Positions 43,900-55,649 of a stretch of 64,000 bases of DNA are shown piece by piece. The position numbers and the translations under genes were made by a program. Each line of letters begins with the position of its first letter. Within the stretch, counting starts at the first letter, position 1. This stretch comes from Perkinsus olseni (taxonomy: Eukaryota > Perkinsozoa > Perkinsida), in contig JABANN010000081.1 in NCBI GenBank assembly GCA_013115125.1, positions 1 through 64,000 of the forward strand. Reading direction: 5' to 3'. The notes beneath the pieces were generated by a model. The model searched no databases. It was not told where the DNA came from and saw nothing but the letters and a program-made list of their open reading frames with translations.

Positions 43900-45915
43900 C
43901 TACCAACGGGCCGAACAACGAAAAACCCGACAGCGTTATAGCCTCAACGTCGCGGACAAGGATGAGCACAGAAACCAGCATCGAATTCAACTCGAGCAAG
44001 TGCACAGGGCTGAGCCCTGAGGGCTCACCAACCAGATGAGTTCTCATTAGAGGGTTGCCGAGTCCTCGGCTCATCAAGCTAGCAACAGACTCCTCAGAGT
44101 AGAGCTTCTGGTGCACATGCTTGGGAGGCCCTGCTAGAGTCTTCAGTGGCGGCGGAGGTTTCTCTATCGGATTCAGTGTAGTGGCAAGTGCTGTCGCTGG
44201 GGCCGGTTGTGCCTGAGGTCCAGCGGTGAGATGAGTACATGCATCTTGATGCTCAGCCATGAAGAGAAAGCCTTAAGAAGTAGTCGTACCTCCAGGCTTG
44301 GCTCTGGTGTCGAGCTTGGGATGCCGTAGAAGGAAGTGTGACCAAAGCCTACGAGATGATGGTTTATTCCGCGGAACAACTGGGGATTTGCAAAGACACT
44401 TCCATCTCACGAGTTGAAGCGAGCCGTGCTACCTGAGTCGCCTGCATGAAGATGATTGTGAGTGCTCGGAGAGTTTAGGAGACCGTGAAGTACCATACGA
44501 GCATCCACCAGCTTGAATGCTTATTATGAAAGTGAACCCGTCTACGCCAGACGGCATGCCGACCAAGAACGCGAGAGTTAACGACAGACCCGCCTTGGTT
44601 GAATATGTGAGAGAATCAATCGACCCGCTCAGCAAAGGATAAAACGTGAAAGCTCGAAGTTGGTGGGGAGGGGCAACTGGAGGGAGCTTCGGGAACAGGT
44701 GAGCACGATTCGTGCTGCACGAACACTGCCTGTCCCGCGTTGATCTGGGAGAAAAAAGACTTCGTCCGCTAACTCGAGGCCCACGCTCCCTCCTCATTCG
44801 AAACGCCAGTGTCACATGTACTACATTCCGCACTGTGCGGAATATCTCTATTTCATGCATGCCGCAGGTGACCCTCGTGGGTGTATTTAGCAACGGCTTT
44901 GGCGCCTGACCGTTCGGCGGCTCTGACAGCCAACGTGAAGCGAGGATGATAACCACAAAACTACGACATCCGATGGCGGGCATCGTGCTCATCTACATGA
45001 CCGTGTACGACACGAGAAATTGGATATGCTGAGAATCTGTCGAGGAGTACATAACAGTGTCATGCATACAGCGTCGTCCTCATAGAGGCATCAAGACGGC
45101 AGCGATTTTCGCCCTATTCAGCCCATGATGGGCTGCCCTTCAATCCTGCGCTGGACCAACACCGAGGGCGTTGCCTAGACCAAGGTAACGGTTTGCCAAG
45201 TCTTGCGGCGTACGGAGCAATAAGAGATGCTGTCCTAGGAACGATGTTATCCGTTCGTAGCTGCGTCACCGGCGGTGACACAACACTGTCCCGGTCGGGA
45301 GACCAGGAGTCACGCTGTGACTCCCCTGGAAGGGACAGAAAATGTCCCGTTGGGACATGGCTCATCGAGTGTCAGCCTCCTTTCCGTCGGGTACCAAGGG
45401 ATACCTCAGTCTGATCCGCCGTTCCACCAGCGAAACGACTAGAGAGCGACTAAAATGCCGATCACGCACTTACGCGCACCCCGAAACTAATTCACGACTA
45501 ATCCTCAGTGGCTAAGATGCGCCACAGTCACCCCTCTGTCTCTGTGGGCTCCAACCCGCATGCGTACGTATGCCCTGTAGCTAAAAATCCATGTAGACCG
45601 CGGCGTCTTCCGCTCGTCCGTTCCGTCTTCTTCAGGTGCCCCGTGTCGAGCTGTCGACTACGACTACGACTCATGCCCGGGGCGCTAACACTAATGGCCT
45701 TGTTTCAAGGTTACTATGGTCTCAATAATGGAAATGTAATTTAGTTGACAGCGAGCAGCGCCACTCAGCAGAACAGAAACCTCCCGCGGTTAGGGCCCCA
45801 CTGTTAGAGCAAGCCTGGTATGGCGACGACAGGAATTAGGGATTCTTCGGAGGTCTCTGGTCGAGTGCGGCCACGACTTCCTTGGTTCTCCTCAGTTCTT
45901 TCTACTCAAACGACT
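43900..45915. other. Unresolved 5' region of the A1 protease and spacer
   Basis: Minus-strand open stretches at 44260-43900 (Pro/Leu-rich, possible propeptide: KHVHQKLYSEESVASLMSRG) and 44992-44429 (187 codons, no domain). Perfect 7-1-7-6 unit at 44005-44025 (CAGGGCT, centre G). A unit with one mismatch lies at about 45119 (AGCCCAT, centre G). 8-3-8 and 7-3-7 palindromes lie near 45310 and 45350. Confidence 0.35.
44005..44025 (+). repeat. 7-1-7-6 foldback insertion
   Basis: Word CAGGGCT, centre G, AGCCCTG, return AGGGCT, in the 5' region of the A1 protease. Confidence 0.93.
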
Positions 45916-46347
45916 ATGGCAATTCTCCCGCTGATCGGCCTTCTGGCATTCTGTATCGCACACTCTCGTGCTCAACAATGGCAAGGAGATTGCATCTCTG
46001 GTAAGTTCGAGCTTTATTACAAGACAGCGATGCCTGGAACTCCCTTCGAAAAGGCCGAGCCTCCCGTCCGGGTCCTGGAATTCACCGCTACAGAAGAGGG
46101 CCAATGCGCCGTCAGCTTCTACTTGGACGACTTGCACCAATCGGGGTTCTCGGCTCTGTATACCCCGGAAGATTTTTTTACTGAGTTGAAGCTTTACGAT
46201 GTGGACAGAATACCAATCCCTTTCAACGACGACTTTGAGGAGATCCAGAATGACTTGACGCTATCGGTATTATTGTACGATCCAATTGGTGAAATAGTCA
46301 CTATGCTATGGGAAAGAGGGGTTACTAAATATGCCTCCACATGGTAG
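45916..46347 (+). CDS. Small secreted protein, about 143 residues, no known family
   Basis: ATG 45916 begins a clear signal peptide (MAILPLIGLLAFCIAHSRAQ); the upstream in-frame ATG 45820 would hide it, and CTCCTCAG at about 45887-45894 could be an acceptor for the leader. The mature part is acidic with two cysteines (GDCISGKFELYY, EGQCAVSFYLDDL), probably one disulfide, and a beta-sandwich-like alternation. It ends GVTKYASTW with TAG. Intronless. No membrane anchor. The function is not recognisable. Confidence 0.7.
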   Translation: MAILPLIGLLAFCIAHSRAQQWQGDCISGKFELYYKTAMPGTPFEKAEPPVRVLEFTATEEGQCAVSFYLDDLHQSGFSALYTPEDFFTELKLYDVDRIPIPFNDDFEEIQNDLTLSVLLYDPIGEIVTMLWERGVTKYASTW

Positions 46348-47937
46348 ACATTTTCTCTGCTTCAACCTCAAGCTTCGCCGATCTCGAAGTTCACTTCGCT
46401 TCAACTTATTGGCTACGGACTGGACATCATCGCATACCTTGGCCCGGATATAAACAGTTCGCTCATATTTCATCGGAGACGCACAATGGGTGTTAATAAA
46501 GTGCCTATCTCCGAATTCTACTTATTGCCTGTGTGTGCCGCAAGTTGTGGTGCACAGGTGGTGACTTCGCCTTTCATGTTCACCTGCTGGGGCTCGCTCA
46601 GACCGACATCCTTAGCGTTGTCACGCGGAGTTCTGTCATCTTCTCACAGTTGTGCTACCTAAATGGTTGCTCGCAGAAGACGAGGGGTATACAAATTTTC
46701 AAAGAGCGACTTCTTGAGCGTTGCGTCGAGAGTGTACCACTCGTTGTGCTTATCCTTACCGAATCAAAAGTTTCGCCTTCAGTCCTGCAGAAGGACTCGT
46801 TCTGATGACAAAATTGTTGCTGCAATAAAATACGCCACAATGGCATAGCTAGTCATTTAGCGAACTGTGACACTGTTCCACCGCTGCTGCGGACCGCATT
46901 CTGCGATGCCACTGCAGCAGTGATATAATTCCACTATCCCGTCGTGGTATTAAAGAGGCATCGTGGAACTGCATCCCCATCCGAAGGCCTCCAGCCGAGG
47001 GAGGCTCGAATGAAGATTCAATTTCGTGAATATGGACCTTAGCTACAGGATGATCATGGCATGATCAAAGAGGACGATTTCGTTGAAATTTCTACACCCC
47101 AATAGGGTGACCCTATTCAGTATGCGAAGTCGATGGAGATTCAGCGTGTTAATCACTTGCATCAATATACAAGTCTGGGCAAGTGCGGTAGAGTGGCTGC
47201 CGCAAACCGATATATAGTGTCTCTTTCTAGGTAAAACGTTCCCACGGCTTGTAGCAAAGATCAGTGATCATCGTAGCGAAGTACTCGCGGCAGCGAAGCC
47301 CCGCAGCGTCATTTAAATATGGATCTACTCGTCACATGCGTCAGAGTGCCACCCCTAGCTCGGCCAGAGCGAACTGACTGAGGCTGAAGTGGCCTCCGGG
47401 ATATCTTGCTAAGTCGTTGAGAAACAAGACTTGCCCACAATGGAGCTGGGTATGATCGCAACATGGGGGCGGCGGCTGTCTTCAGAACAGCAAACTAGAA
47501 GCGCAACACGGGTCAGACTTCAATCGAGAAGCTCCTGAGCTCTCAATCCCATTCCTGAATCAGGAATCCTGATGGCTGTGGAGGTTCCTCCTTGGTAGTC
47601 TCCGATAAATACCTGGCTGCGACGATAATTCGTGATTCTAACTACGGGCAAAGCCTTTGACCCACAGGGCCTCGACAGTCCACTTCCCCAAGAAGCGCTA
47701 TCATGCTCGATGTGCGGTACCACACGTGCCGCTGCACGAAGCTCAGGGATTCCGCATCGTCGTTCTGGCTCGCCCCTGGCCGCGACCGCGTTTGACATCC
47801 GCGACCAGGACTGTCGGAACTCACCAGGCAAACGCCGGCACCATCGTCGATGCACCATTCACTATTCGCGAGTTGATGACCTTCAAATTATCTCGCTCGG
47901 AGTGAGTCATGCCAACCGTCTAAACGCCTACTAAGCA
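46348..47937. other. No gene recognised
   Basis: ORFs up to about 110 codons without domains. CAAACTAGAAGCGCAACA at 47489-47506 recurs at about 48946-48963 with diverged flanks, showing a local duplication. A promoter-like block TGGCTCGCC...GCGACCGCG lies at 47766-47790. Confidence 0.35.
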
Positions 47938-48384
47938 TTGCCTGTGCGCCCTCCTTCTCCATTTTGCTGTTGGGAGCAGCCCCTTCGAAGAATTCACTTT
48001 GCCTGGAGATGGGCAAGATTGGATGCCATCCGAAGCGATCGGCAACTCTGCTGAGGCTCCGGCTATATCCCCCACCGCTGGACCACTATCGATAGAGCAG
48101 AAGCTACAAAGCCTGGAGATCCTTCCATATCACATCCTGACCACATCGACTCCCATGGCGCCGAACCCTACCTCGGTTGCGGTTGTGCGGAAGTTGCTCG
48201 AGTTGAGAGAATCCCTAATGAAGGGGATATTCACTCACCAGCAAATGCCAACTCGACCACTCCACCCCAGGGGAGTTTCTGGAGTGGTCGTCTCACGAGC
48301 TACGGGGTTACGACGTCGGTCGGGCAGATAGTAGTTGGGATGACGGCAGCGATAATGCTCTCAGAACAACTGCAACAAGGATGA
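47938..48384 (+). pseudogene. YTLPGDE secreted family member, frame-broken copy
   Basis: Reads CLCALLLHFAVGSS (a decayed signal peptide; the start codon position reads ACG), FTLPGDGQDW, GPLSIEQKLQSLEILPYH and VRKLLELRES. The frame then shifts near 48240, and the C-terminal part continues in another frame as PPPG, GRLTSYGVTTSVGQIVVGMT-AAIML up to TGA 48382-48384. It aligns along its whole length with the intact genes at 53.2 and 60.1 kb, including a 3' stem-loop remnant at 48386-48408. Loss of the start codon and a frameshift make it a pseudogene. Confidence 0.7.
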
Positions 48385-48408
48385 TCGGCAAGCCCAAGCG
48401 GCTACCGG

Positions 48409-49212
48409 TGACTGCACCGTAATTGATTTGTTATGATACCACGCTTTGTTGTTCGCGTACGCTGAATTGATGCAGCCGCTAAGGATGTTGAATTGGCGGT
48501 AGTCCCTGGGCGGAGGTGATCTCGGGTATATCGCAAACGAAGGAACTGGTCGGAATTTCGCGGCGGGTGAAAGAAATAACGCGTTGCCTCAAACTAGGAA
48601 ACGTGCAATACTTTCGATTCGAAAGCTTCGAGTACGCCTGCGCATAATCGACAAGCAGTTTGACGCTAAAGTTTCCCTTGTGCTTGCATCGAGAAGGATC
48701 GCCAACGATGCATTGATGACTTGAGTTAACTGTACGGGTCACACTAGACACAAAATGGTCAACACGCAGCATGCATAAGCGCGCGCCCTAAATTATGACC
48801 ACAGTGGTCAGACCACAGTAGTGAGTCACTACTAGTGACTACTGTAGTGCGATGGGAAAACGCAAACCGGCAACCAACCACGAGCATATTCCTGTCCACG
48901 ATGACAACCAAAAGAGTTCAACGATGAACGGGTCAGCTAAATTGCCAAACTAGAAGCGCAACAGGTGACGCCTCGAATTAGGAAGCTCCTTGCTCTCATG
49001 TCGCAGCTGCGTACTGACAGTCAGTAGCAGCGATCTCACCGAGGCAGCTCTCTGCACGAGTCCATGCACCTGAGCACGGCTCACTGGGATGGAATACCCT
49101 ACATGCGAATTGATTGCTGATGACAGCTGGGCAGCTGAGCCCCCTGGGAAAGGACTTCCTATGGACCGCATATGCGGAGTCGAGTCGGCCCAGCTGACGT
49201 CACTCGAGAACC
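48409..49212. other. Spacer with two adjacent foldback insertions
   Basis: Perfect 7-1-7-6 units at 48796-48816 (TGACCAC, centre A) and 48818-48838 (GTAGTGA, centre G) stand almost back to back. The block GCGCGCCCTAAAT nearby (about 48780) recurs at about 53955 and 61482, each time downstream of a YTLPGDE family copy. Confidence 0.5.
48796..48838 (+). repeat. Two consecutive 7-1-7-6 foldback insertions
   Basis: 48796-48816: TGACCAC, A, GTGGTCA, GACCAC. 48818-48838: GTAGTGA, G, TCACTAC, TAGTGA. One base separates them, so insertion hot spots or nested events are possible. Confidence 0.93.
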
Positions 49213-51673
49213 TCACTGAATCCGATCCTCCAGGTCCTTGACGAGCCTCTCGTTCTTCATTTTCAGCTCCTCTTGAACAGCAAGTTCCATCTTTTGAGAT
49301 TCGAGCTTCAGCCGCAACTCCGACAAGCGTATCTGGGGAGAAGCAGCAAATTCGAGCGAAATGGTGCGAAACACGAACCGCGGGCAAGAAGAGGCCTAAT
49401 GCAAGGCCTATCACTTAACAGCCTCGGTAGCTCAGTTGGTAGAGCGCGTGCTTTTTAAGCCCGTGGTCGTGGGTTCGAGCCCCGCCCGAGGTGATAATTG
49501 CATTTACTCAACAAAGATGTACAGGCTACATCTCTCTCGGTTTCGTCCTCCTCCTGCAGGCACTCTCCATCATCACTCCCATTCGGACCGTCGGAAAGGC
49601 GCGAAGTGCTCCTCCGTTGAGACCTTAGTTGCTCTAGTGCCTCGGTCAATACCTGACCGATACTGTATCAGGGCTGCTAAGCACTAATCGGGCAGACCCG
49701 AAATAAGTACTTGCCCCACGCTCAACGGTGAGAGCTCCCAACAAGACACCCTGCTCGCGCATATTCGATTTCCCGGCAAGAAGGAAATTCACAGTACAGC
49801 AGTTCCAGTGCTAACGATACCCCACCTGCTCTCTTGCTTTCAGGTCTCTCTGCCGTTGAGCGAGGTTTGCCTCAAGCTCATTGCACTCATCCTCTTCTTC
49901 TTTAATCGATTCCAGTACAGCATCATACTCTTCGCGACGACGCGCCAGCTGGAAATACGGTTCGACCGAGGGCATCAAGCACCAATACCCCTACTTGCGC
50001 TTCTTTGTCTGCCACCTCCTTCTGAAGGTCCTCCAACTCCTCCTTTGTCTCTGCCAACTTTGTCTCTCGCTCCTCAATCATAGCCGTCTTAGTGGTGACT
50101 TCCTCATGCATTTCAGCGCACTCCTGTTGAACCGTTTCCAGTTCCACCGCGACAGACTCGGCACGCTAATAAGGCAACAACACTGAAACACTAGGTTAGC
50201 AATCTATAACAGTCAGAACACAATCCGTCCTTTCCCCTGGAGCCACCATAATAACACAGTCTGTAACGGTTGCAGTGTAAGCCACGGGAGAAGCTCACTT
50301 CTGTTTCATCCTCGAGCATACCCCTGACCTGTTCCAACTCTCTCTCAAGCTGAGCGTTGGTGCTGTGCTGATCCTCGACAGCTTCCCTACCAAACCACTT
50401 ACCCCGGTGTAAACCCGGTTTATCTCACCTCAGAGCTTCTACGTCTTCTCCCTCATTGTGAAATCCCCTACCAGCAAGGAATGCCGACAATTCGCGGTTG
50501 GCCGCCGCCAAAGACTCGTTCAGCTGAACATCAGAAGGCTATCGAACCGCATTCAACGGTATCAACGGGCCCTAGACAAGTACAGTAGTGACCACTGAGT
50601 GGTCCCGCCCCTTCAGCAAGTTCTCCGGTTATTCAGTCTTTCGTACGACGAAGCGAAACGGCTTTTATAACTATATCTTTGAAACTCTCGCTGTAGCGGT
50701 CTCAAAACTCAGGATCGCGACAACCATACACACCCGAGCCGAAGCTGTCCGATACTCCGCTCACCCGGTCGGTTTCCTGGTGGATTTCCTGCTCCTCTTT
50801 TTCTATTTTCCTCTCCCTCTCCTGGAGATCGGCCCGTAACGTTGCGTTGGCCGAGACCATCCTATCGAGCCTTGCTCGAACCTCCTCCGCTCGAACAGCC
50901 GAGCTGCCTGGCAGCGCGAAGAGTGCAGAATTCCGCGAGCCGGCGACCGCATATCCACATTCCCTCAACTTCAGAATGGCCGTATCTACAACTTTCGACT
51001 CTTCAACTCAATTCATCCTTAGCGTTCGTGCCACGAACTTCGTTGGTCGAGTATTCGCCCCAATCCTAATACCTTGTGCCTCCTCCTCCTCTTGGATCCG
51101 CCTAGTCAGATCGGCAAGGGCAGCCTCGTAGCGGCCTTCACCGTCAACAGCACGGGCTTCAAGTTCAGCGAGCTGCCGGGCCGCTGACGAAAATGCCACG
51201 TAGGAACCCTCGTCCTCCACTATGGAGGTGTATGGAACCGGTAGCTCCTAATCCTCCCTGCTCACTACTGACCTGTCCCATCAATGCGTTCGCGATCTCT
51301 CCTAACCAACGCCACCTTCTCCCTGGACAGAACCGAAGACACTGATGGCCCGCAAACGCACACTCTGCACCGGGCGGGATTGAGAGCCTGACCATCAACT
51401 TTCGAATGCAAATCAGCCGAACAATCACCTTAGAGCTGCGACCATGCCGGATGTCGCTTGCATTCAGCGAGGTGTCGTTGAGGGATTCCGATGAGTCGTC
51501 GGCTGAGGGGACTCATCAACTTTCCCCTCCGCCCTTCACGTACCACCGAGGACCCCAGCATGATACTCCTGCTGCAGCTGTACGAGCCTCTCTTTTACAC
51601 GTTGGATCCGACTCGACCTAGCAGACACAACCGGGGAGGTTTGCTGTCCCGGCGAGTAGACTGATGGGGCCAT
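49213..51673 (-). CDS. Coiled-coil protein, about ten exons
   Basis: ATG 51673 starts MAPSVYSPGQQTSPVVSARS followed by IQRVKERLVQLQQEY, with a GTACGT donor at 51543. Further exons on the minus strand: EKVALVRRDRERIDG (about 51330-51275), a segment ending RRIQEEEEAQ at 51073, RMVSANATLRADLQERERKI to 50765, LNESLAAANRELSAFLAGRG (about 50527-50430), EDQHSTNAQLERELEQVRGM (about 50388-50300), RAESVAVELETVQQECAEMH (about 50166-50010), REEYDAVLESIKEEEDECNE (to 49843), LEQLRSQRRSTSRLSDGPNG (to about 49525), and IRLSELRLKLESQKMELAVQ ending DLEDRIQ with TGA 49213-49215. It is heptad-rich throughout, without membrane segments or known domains; probably a cytoskeletal or scaffold protein. Some junctions are unverified. 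The tRNA-Lys gene lies in the last intron on the other strand. Confidence 0.65.
49421..49493 (+). tRNA. tRNA-Lys (anticodon UUU)
   Basis: 73 nt fold into a cloverleaf. The acceptor GCCTCGG pairs with CCGAGGT (one G-U), the D arm is GCTC/GAGC, the anticodon stem CGTGC/GCCCG has one mismatch, and the loop TTTTTAA carries anticodon TTT. The T arm GTGGG/CCCGC (one T-G) has loop TTCGAGC. A and B boxes are canonical (TAGCTCAGTTGG, GGGTTCGAGCC). No intron, CCA not encoded, and no strong T-run terminator directly after. It sits inside an intron of the coiled-coil gene in the opposite orientation. Confidence 0.9.
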
Positions 51674-53237
51674 GATGAAATTGAAGAAGTACTAAATGGT
51701 AATCAGCCTTCGCCTGGATACTGCCAGAGATAGGTAGGAAGAATGATGAACCCTCTTCCTGAGCTGACCGACAAACTTCGCGCCGAAGCCTTCGGCCCTT
51801 GATGGTTGTGCAGGCTCTTCCCTGTGGGCCATCTCAGCCCCAATCCCCATCAATTCCATGTCTCCTAGAGCTCACATCTGTAAAACTTTATATTACATAA
51901 CTCGGCTATCAGGCCCTGGTCTGTTCTCTTCTGATTTGAAATCAGGACTGACTCTCGACTCCGAGCATGGCTTGGCCAAACATTTGTAGGGCGACTGTGA
52001 ACATCCAAAAGATAATACGCTCAGATCAATGAATAAAGCCCCAGAATCTCATCCGTAAAATTCCGGGGCGAGATATGGACTCCTGCGGGGTCGTTCCAAT
52101 ATCGCTCCGCTCTCTCGAAATCCATCCACTTCTGAGCTTCCCACTTTCCCCCTCTATTTCTCGAGGCGCGCCCCTCACTACCTCCGACACAGCCCCACAA
52201 ACTCTGCCGCCGATGGCCGCCTGACTGTCGAGCGTGAGTCTCACAGCAAGCCTAGCATAATATCTGGTTGGAGGGTTGTCACCTCAGGATCGCGAATTCC
52301 GTGCTAAAAAATACTAGAAACTGCCTAGGAAAATTGTTGACATTTCGGATTTTGAAATTGGGTTTGAGCCCTTTTGCGGAGCGAACAGAACGGCTCAGAC
52401 TCAGACTGCTCAGAAAATCTATGAAGCAGCTAGAGATCACGAAGTCACGGTTTTCGACCAGCCGCCAGGTCGGGACAACGATGCTCCCCAAAGGACTATT
52501 GACCCAAGAGCACAGCGGGAACCATTCGATTCTGTCTGAATCATTCAGACGATCATGAAATTGAGGATGATATCCTCAGTTTCACCCAGAAGCATTGCGA
52601 AATGCCCTGATATCGCAATCTGCCGCCATCCTAGGCGGACAAGGCAGACGCATTGCTACCTTCCCTGACGGCGGGGTACAGCACCCACGAGGAGGTTCGC
52701 CCAGTTCTCCGACCTACTAGGAACTCAACAAGATCCGTATCAGAGAGAATTATGCCAAAGAAGACCTTGAAAAAGTGGCGTCATCATAACCAGCCCGCTT
52801 CGTTATGATGACTAGCGTTTCGTCGAGGCGTGATCAATCAACAGAAATAGTGAGGCTCGCGCTGGCAGCCTGGCTCAGTGAGCCACTGAGGAGCAAATGT
52901 CAGTGCCACTCACCACTAGTGAAGGCTAGATGCCCTCATTCATGTTGGCACTGTGAGCATGATGTCGGGTCAGATGGCGTAAACCGAATTCCCTCAGTGA
53001 TAATACGCAAGCTCGTGCAAGCCGATGAGTGCTCCATCATGCCACGATCGCGCGCTTCATCTGAGCGCTCGAATTCCACATCCTAGGTTTGGCTCGCCCT
53101 CAATCCGCGACCGCGGCACCCATCCGCGACCGCGATAGTCGAGTGGCAGCACAGTGCTGGGGCGAAAGATTTTTGCTGCTCTCGAGCGATCGAACTTGTC
53201 ATCTTCCTGTTCAGAGTCTCTCATTACAACTTCCCGA
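51674..53237. other. Spacer and promoter of the 53.2-kb YTLPGDE gene
   Basis: ORFs below 100 codons without domains. Upstream block TGGCTCGCC (about 53090) with GCGACCGCG (about 53107-53115, and repeated at about 53126-53134) is shared with the other two family copies. Confidence 0.4.
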
Positions 53238-53693
53238 ATGACTACTCTCTTCCTCGTCTTTCTGAGCGCTCTCCTCAGTGGAGCCGGTGGTAACATCTTC
53301 CAAGACTACACGCTACCCGGTGACGAGCAGTATTGGAAGCTCTACGGTACCTCCACCACAGCTCCCCCTACCACCACCCCAACCACTGCCTCTAGTACCT
53401 CGGCGGAGTCCGCACTGGAAGAACTGCTTGGCTCTCTGGTCATTCCGGACTACCGCACGGTCTTCACCACGGTCGAGCCGTTGTCGATCGAGCAGCAGTT
53501 GCAGAGCCTGGAGGTGCTGCCTTATCGCGGCTTTTCCGCAGCGGCTCCTAACACATCGAGCCCTCTGCCGGCGGTGGCCTCCACAAGTACTCCTCCACCG
53601 GGCAACCTCCGTGGCGGGGAGCTCACGAGCTACAGCGGGGCGGCATCGGTTAGCTGGTTGGTGGCAGCGATGACGATGGTGATGCTGTCATGA
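53238..53693 (+). CDS. Secreted, probably GPI-anchored protein of the YTLPGDE family (copy 1)
   Basis: ATG 53238 is chosen because it starts the signal peptide shared with the 60.1-kb copy (MTTLFLVFLSALLSGAGG); the in-frame ATG 53154 would add a hydrophilic leader. About 151 residues: NIFQDYTLPGDEQYW just after the signal, a Thr/Pro stalk, LEELLGSLVIPDYRTVFTTV with EPLSIEQQLQSLEVLPYRGF, a PPPGNLRGGELTSYSGAASV block, and a C-terminal hydrophobic tail ending MTMVMLS with no basic residues after it. This is typical of a GPI-attachment signal with the cleavage site near Ser/Gly/Ala. Intronless. No cysteine in the mature part. Family and function unknown; at least four copies lie in this window. 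Confidence 0.75.
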   Translation: MTTLFLVFLSALLSGAGGNIFQDYTLPGDEQYWKLYGTSTTAPPTTTPTTASSTSAESALEELLGSLVIPDYRTVFTTVEPLSIEQQLQSLEVLPYRGFSAAAPNTSSPLPAVASTSTPPPGNLRGGELTSYSGAASVSWLVAAMTMVMLS

Positions 53694-53714
53694 GGACGGT
53701 CTGAAGGGGAATGG

Positions 53715-53738
53715 CCGGCAAGCCCACGTGGCTGCCGG
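53715..53738 (+). other. Conserved 3' stem-loop after YTLPGDE gene (copy 1)
   Basis: CCGGC-A-AGCC-CACGT-GGCT-GCCGG forms a 9-bp stem with a bulged A and a 5-nt loop, 22 nt after the stop. The same structure lies at the same place after the 60.1-kb copy (with a C-to-U change that keeps a G-U pair) and in decayed form after the 47.9-kb pseudogene. Confidence 0.7.
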
Positions 53739-55649
53739 TGACTATAATATTGTTAATTAAGTATGACTATGATTGATATGATATTGCACTTTTATGTTGT
53801 CTGAAAAGCAGAATCGATGTTGAGCTCAAGTTAGCCAATAGGGCAGGAATGCTCCACACTCACTCAATTCGGGCAGAGGAATTACGCTGGATACAGTTGC
53901 GCAGAGCAACTTGCGCAACCCCTCCATATCTTGCGCACAGTGCGCTACTGGCGCACGCCCTAAATCAGCGCCACTTGCGTTGCGTTGCGAGCACTGGAAA
54001 AGTTGCGATGAGCATGACCACATCGGCGATGCGAGATCGCAAGTTGAGATACGCAATAGCACGGACCGTGGCCCACCGCGGGGTCGCGACGAAACAGCGA
54101 GGACCGATTCACCCCAACCGATAAGGATCAGAGGATGAAGAACCACAAGAGGCGAACAGAAATCGGAGAGAAATACTCACAGCCTGTGAGTCACACGATA
54201 TGCAATAGGAGAAGGCCTCTCCGGGAAGTCAAATAACGATGAACCCAGAGCCAGTCCACACCGAGGACGTACAAATGCTATCCTCTTCAGGCTATGCATC
54301 GACAGGCACCTTTCTGCTTGTGGCCTGCCTGCAATGAGCTCCACGACGAGAGAAACGGTCCATCAGAAACTGGACAACAAGAGTCCTCCTATTCGACGAA
54401 CAGGGCACAAAAACTGGGTTGCACATCGGTCAACAAAGAGCACAAGAATCGATCCCAGCGTAGCATTTTTGTGGACCACTCTGTGGACGACAACTTGTGG
54501 TCACATCAACATCACTCAGTATCCATGCCAGGAACCTGTGTAAGACAGGAAGTCAACAACTCTGAACAGATTCCCTTGAGTGTTCACACGAGTCGTGACA
54601 GGTGAGAAGACTTTCCTAGCAACAAAAGTCAGTACCAACTCGAGAATACAAAGCTGGTACTGCCAACACGGATTATGGTTTGCAACGAAAAGTGCAATAT
54701 GCAAGCATGAATAGGAAGTCATTTGCTATCGTATGATATGATATGGTTCATATCCTACATTTCCTGGAAATGCAACACAACAGGACGAGGGCAGTGCTGT
54801 CACAGCAGCAACAGCTTCGCCACTAGGCTTCGATACTTCAACATCCCACGGAGTCTGTAGTACAGACTGACCATGCCGCAAGCGAAAACGTAGCCACAAA
54901 ACCGCAACTTGCGCGCCTTCGGTCCATCCCCTGATGCGGCTCGGCTTTCAATGGGTGTAGGATTCTGTAGCCGTACGGGGGCAATTCTATCTAGCTTACG
55001 TTCAGCCACCGAACCTGCCCCTCACCAACTTAGGGTAGAACATTGACTACGGCATCGAGCCAGGTGAGGAATTGGTTCATCGCGGCCATAAATGTTTGAG
55101 AGTACTGCGAGGTTCTCGTCGAGAACTTCTCGAGAACTTCTCGAGGGTGCCGAGAATGCGCCCGCGCGACAACAAAAGATTTCTGACGTCGACATCAATA
55201 TAACATCACGAGACAATACGGTAGCGGGCTCGAAAAATGCTCATCGCTTATCATTTGCCTATGACATACAACTACGTGCCGACGGAGAATGACTTGTGGC
55301 GATCATTACTTCGCGTATGGCCCGAAACTTTCGAGCCACCAGGGCGTCCATGGCAGGAATGTAAGACCTCTATTGGGTCTTTTGAAAACTGGGAGACCCT
55401 GGAGACTTACTCATTGTAGAGACCTTCTCAGAGGGCTAGGAGGCTCTTGTCATTGCTTGAGACCATCATGAACCCTCAAGCCGCTTCAAGCGGGCCACTT
55501 GAGAGAAAGGCGGAACTTTTAAACTAGAAAGCTCATAGAGGAGCTGTTCCTATGTTATAGACTGACGGTCAATCACTGACCAGATGTGCACCCCAACACG
55601 AGACTCCCTCGCGCAGCGCGAGTCGCGCGTCGCGGCGAGTCGCGCTGCC
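53739..55649. other. No gene recognised
   Basis: ORFs to about 103 codons without domains. Perfect 7-1-7-6 unit at 55112-55132 (GTTCTCG, centre T). GCGCACGCCCTAAAT at about 53952-53966 is shared with 61480. Confidence 0.4.
55112..55132 (+). repeat. 7-1-7-6 foldback insertion
   Basis: Word GTTCTCG, centre T, CGAGAAC, return TTCTCG, followed by a further AGAACTTCTCGAG direct echo. Confidence 0.9.
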
